Of a stretch of DNA of 64,000 nt, positions 62,910 to 64,000 are shown one piece after another. The position numbers and the translations under genes are program-made. Each line of letters begins with the position of its first letter. Position 1 is the stretch's first letter. Origin of the DNA: Mariprofundus sp. EBB-1 (GTDB taxonomy: Bacteria; Pseudomonadota; Zetaproteobacteria; Mariprofundales; Mariprofundaceae); the NCBI RefSeq assembly GCF_003665155.1, contig NZ_RCFQ01000001.1:1-64000 (forward strand). Direction: 5' to 3'. The notes under the pieces were generated by a model that was not told the DNA's origin, made no database searches, and saw nothing but the letters and a program-made list of their open reading frames with translations.

Positions 62910-64000
62910 TTGACTGAAGACATGAATGAAAAGCCCACTGGTGAGATTGGTGAGCATAAGGTGGCCCGACTTCCCGTCGTAGCGATTGTAGGCCGTCCTA
63001 ATGTCGGTAAGTCGACCCTGTTCAATCGACTGGTGGGTAAACGCAAGGCGATCGTTGGTGACCGTCCCGGTGTGACGGTGGATAGGCTAGAATCAGAATG
63101 CGGATTTGGTGCACGTGAAGTGGTGCTGGTGGATACTGGCGGCATTGGTGAAGGCACACATGATGTGATGCAGCCGGCCATTGATGCTCAAGTTGAAGCG
63201 GCTCTTGCCGTGGCTGAAGTAGTGCTGTTTGTGGTAGATGCGCAAGCGGGTTCGACACCTATCGATGATGCCATTGCCGATAAACTGCGGCGTCAGCATA
63301 TGCCGGTGTTGGTGATTGCCAATAAAGCCGAAAAGCCGGGTAGTGAAGTGGAATTTTTCAGGCTTGGTATGGGTGATCCGATTGCCGTATCTGCCGCGCA
63401 TGGTGAAGGCATTCGCCGCTTGGCAGATCTCGTTGAACGGGTGATTCCTGAAGCCCATGGTGATTTCTTATCGGATGCTGAGTGTAATATGCTCGCGTCA
63501 GTTGCCGTAATCGGGCGTCCGAATGTGGGTAAATCCACGCTGATCAATGCATGGCTGGGACGTGATCGCATGGTCGTTAGCGATATCGCAGGTACCACGC
63601 GTGATGCGATTGATAGCACCGTGCCGTTTAAGGATGGCACTGTACGTTTGGTAGATACCGCTGGTCAGCGTAAACATGGTCGCCTCTCCGATATTATTGA
63701 GTTTGTAGCGCGCGTAAAAGCTGTGCAGGCATTCAAACGTGCCGATGTGGCCGTGATGTTACTCGATGGTGGCGAAGGCATTGTTGAGCAGGATATGCGC
63801 TTGATGCAATTGGCTCAGGATGAAGGCTGTGCGCTTATCGTTGCAGTGAATAAACTTGATCTGCTTACATCGGAAGAGTGGAAATATTATGCCGAGCGTT
63901 TGAATTACAGGATGCGTGGTATGGCGGATATTCCTGTTTACCGTATTACAGCCAGCCGTCTAAAAGGTGTTAAACGCCTGCTTGAAGAAGCAGTCAAAGC
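62910..64000 (+). CDS. der: Ribosome-assembly GTPase Der (EngA), 3' end beyond the window
   Basis: At least 363 codons, still open at the edge. Two tandem GTPase domains are visible: VVAIVGRPNVGKSTLFN (G1, about 25-40) with VTVDR, DTGGIG and NKAE; and SVAVIGRPNVGKSTLIN (about 200-215) with GTTRD, DTAGQ and NKLD. The C-terminal KH-like domain lies outside. Der is needed for 50S subunit maturation. TTG at 62910 is the likely start (AAGG six bases upstream) with ATG at 62922 as an alternative. Confidence 0.95.
   Translation, partial: MTEDMNEKPTGEIGEHKVARLPVVAIVGRPNVGKSTLFNRLVGKRKAIVGDRPGVTVDRLESECGFGAREVVLVDTGGIGEGTHDVMQPAIDAQVEAALAVAEVVLFVVDAQAGSTPIDDAIADKLRRQHMPVLVIANKAEKPGSEVEFFRLGMGDPIAVSAAHGEGIRRLADLVERVIPEAHGDFLSDAECNMLASVAVIGRPNVGKSTLINAWLGRDRMVVSDIAGTTRDAIDSTVPFKDGTVRLVDTAGQRKHGRLSDIIEFVARVKAVQAFKRADVAVMLLDGGEGIVEQDMRLMQLAQDEGCALIVAVNKLDLLTSEEWKYYAERLNYRMRGMADIPVYRITASRLKGVKRLLEEAVK

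Overview
The window comes from a Gram-negative bacterium of the Pseudomonadota. The gene families point to this: a BamB lipoprotein, a YfgM-type translocon accessory protein, LapD/LapG, a Wzc-type tyrosine kinase, a periplasmic cytochrome-type fatty acid cis/trans isomerase, HtpX and GreA. The carB-greA order and the general look fit a Gamma- or Zetaproteobacterium, but no rRNA, tRNA or species-specific marker is present, so I do not go further. Pyruvate formate-lyase with its activase implies some ability to ferment or live without oxygen.

Bases 1-12177 are a compact, AT-rich, plus-strand polysaccharide assembly operon. It encodes a membrane acyltransferase (5' end cut by the window edge), a sulfotransferase-like protein, a zinc-ribbon methyltransferase, three GT4 and one GT2 glycosyltransferases, a Wzy/ligase-like membrane protein, a hexapeptide acetyltransferase, a WecG/TagA/CpsF glycosyltransferase and GalE. 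Genes are separated by a few bases or overlap, mostly as ATGA or TGATG junctions.

Bases 12180-19570 are an accessory island. It holds four toxin-antitoxin pairs of four kinds: ParD-like/RelE, MNT/HEPN, RHH/ParE and VapBC. It also holds a wrecked GT2 gene, one intact WecA-like initiating transferase, and many copies of at least three dispersed repeat families, one of them palindromic with changing stem sequences. VapBC is bracketed by 70-base direct repeats. This repeat and toxin-antitoxin patchwork is the most unusual part of the window.

Bases 19570-27100 carry the export half of the polysaccharide system: an SH3/beta-barrel outer-membrane protein, a Wza-like SLBB protein, a Wzc-like copolymerase/tyrosine kinase, a PHP-type tyrosine phosphatase, a VpsP-like TPR membrane protein and, on the minus strand, a second Wzy/ligase-like protein. 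A 15-copy 7-base tandem array and a (TG)9 tract lie in non-coding positions of this operon.

Bases 27100-36700 carry an alanine-rich secreted protein, an IS3 element with an in-frame stop in its transposase, a REP-associated tyrosine transposase (RAYT) gene split by an IS4 remnant, and a FecR-domain protein. A divergent SH3 / CHASE2 / LapG / LapD cluster follows, of the kind that senses c-di-GMP and controls surface adhesin release. The alanine-rich and FecR proteins share a short C-terminal motif (G-R-T/S-L-P-x-S), which may be an undescribed sorting or recognition tag.

The rest is mostly housekeeping and stress functions: cti, pflA/pflB, lon, htpX, an AsmA-like protein, an RraA-like protein, small hypotheticals (one frameshifted twice), groES-groEL, an M20 amidohydrolase, endonuclease I, a SpoIIAA-like protein with an HNH nuclease, carB (with a possible attenuator and leader peptide), greA, a DUF4149 protein, an AI-2E family permease, a YfgM-like protein, bamB and the 5' part of der. 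A structured repeat of about 150 bases occurs twice here, near 53.3 kb and 60.8 kb.
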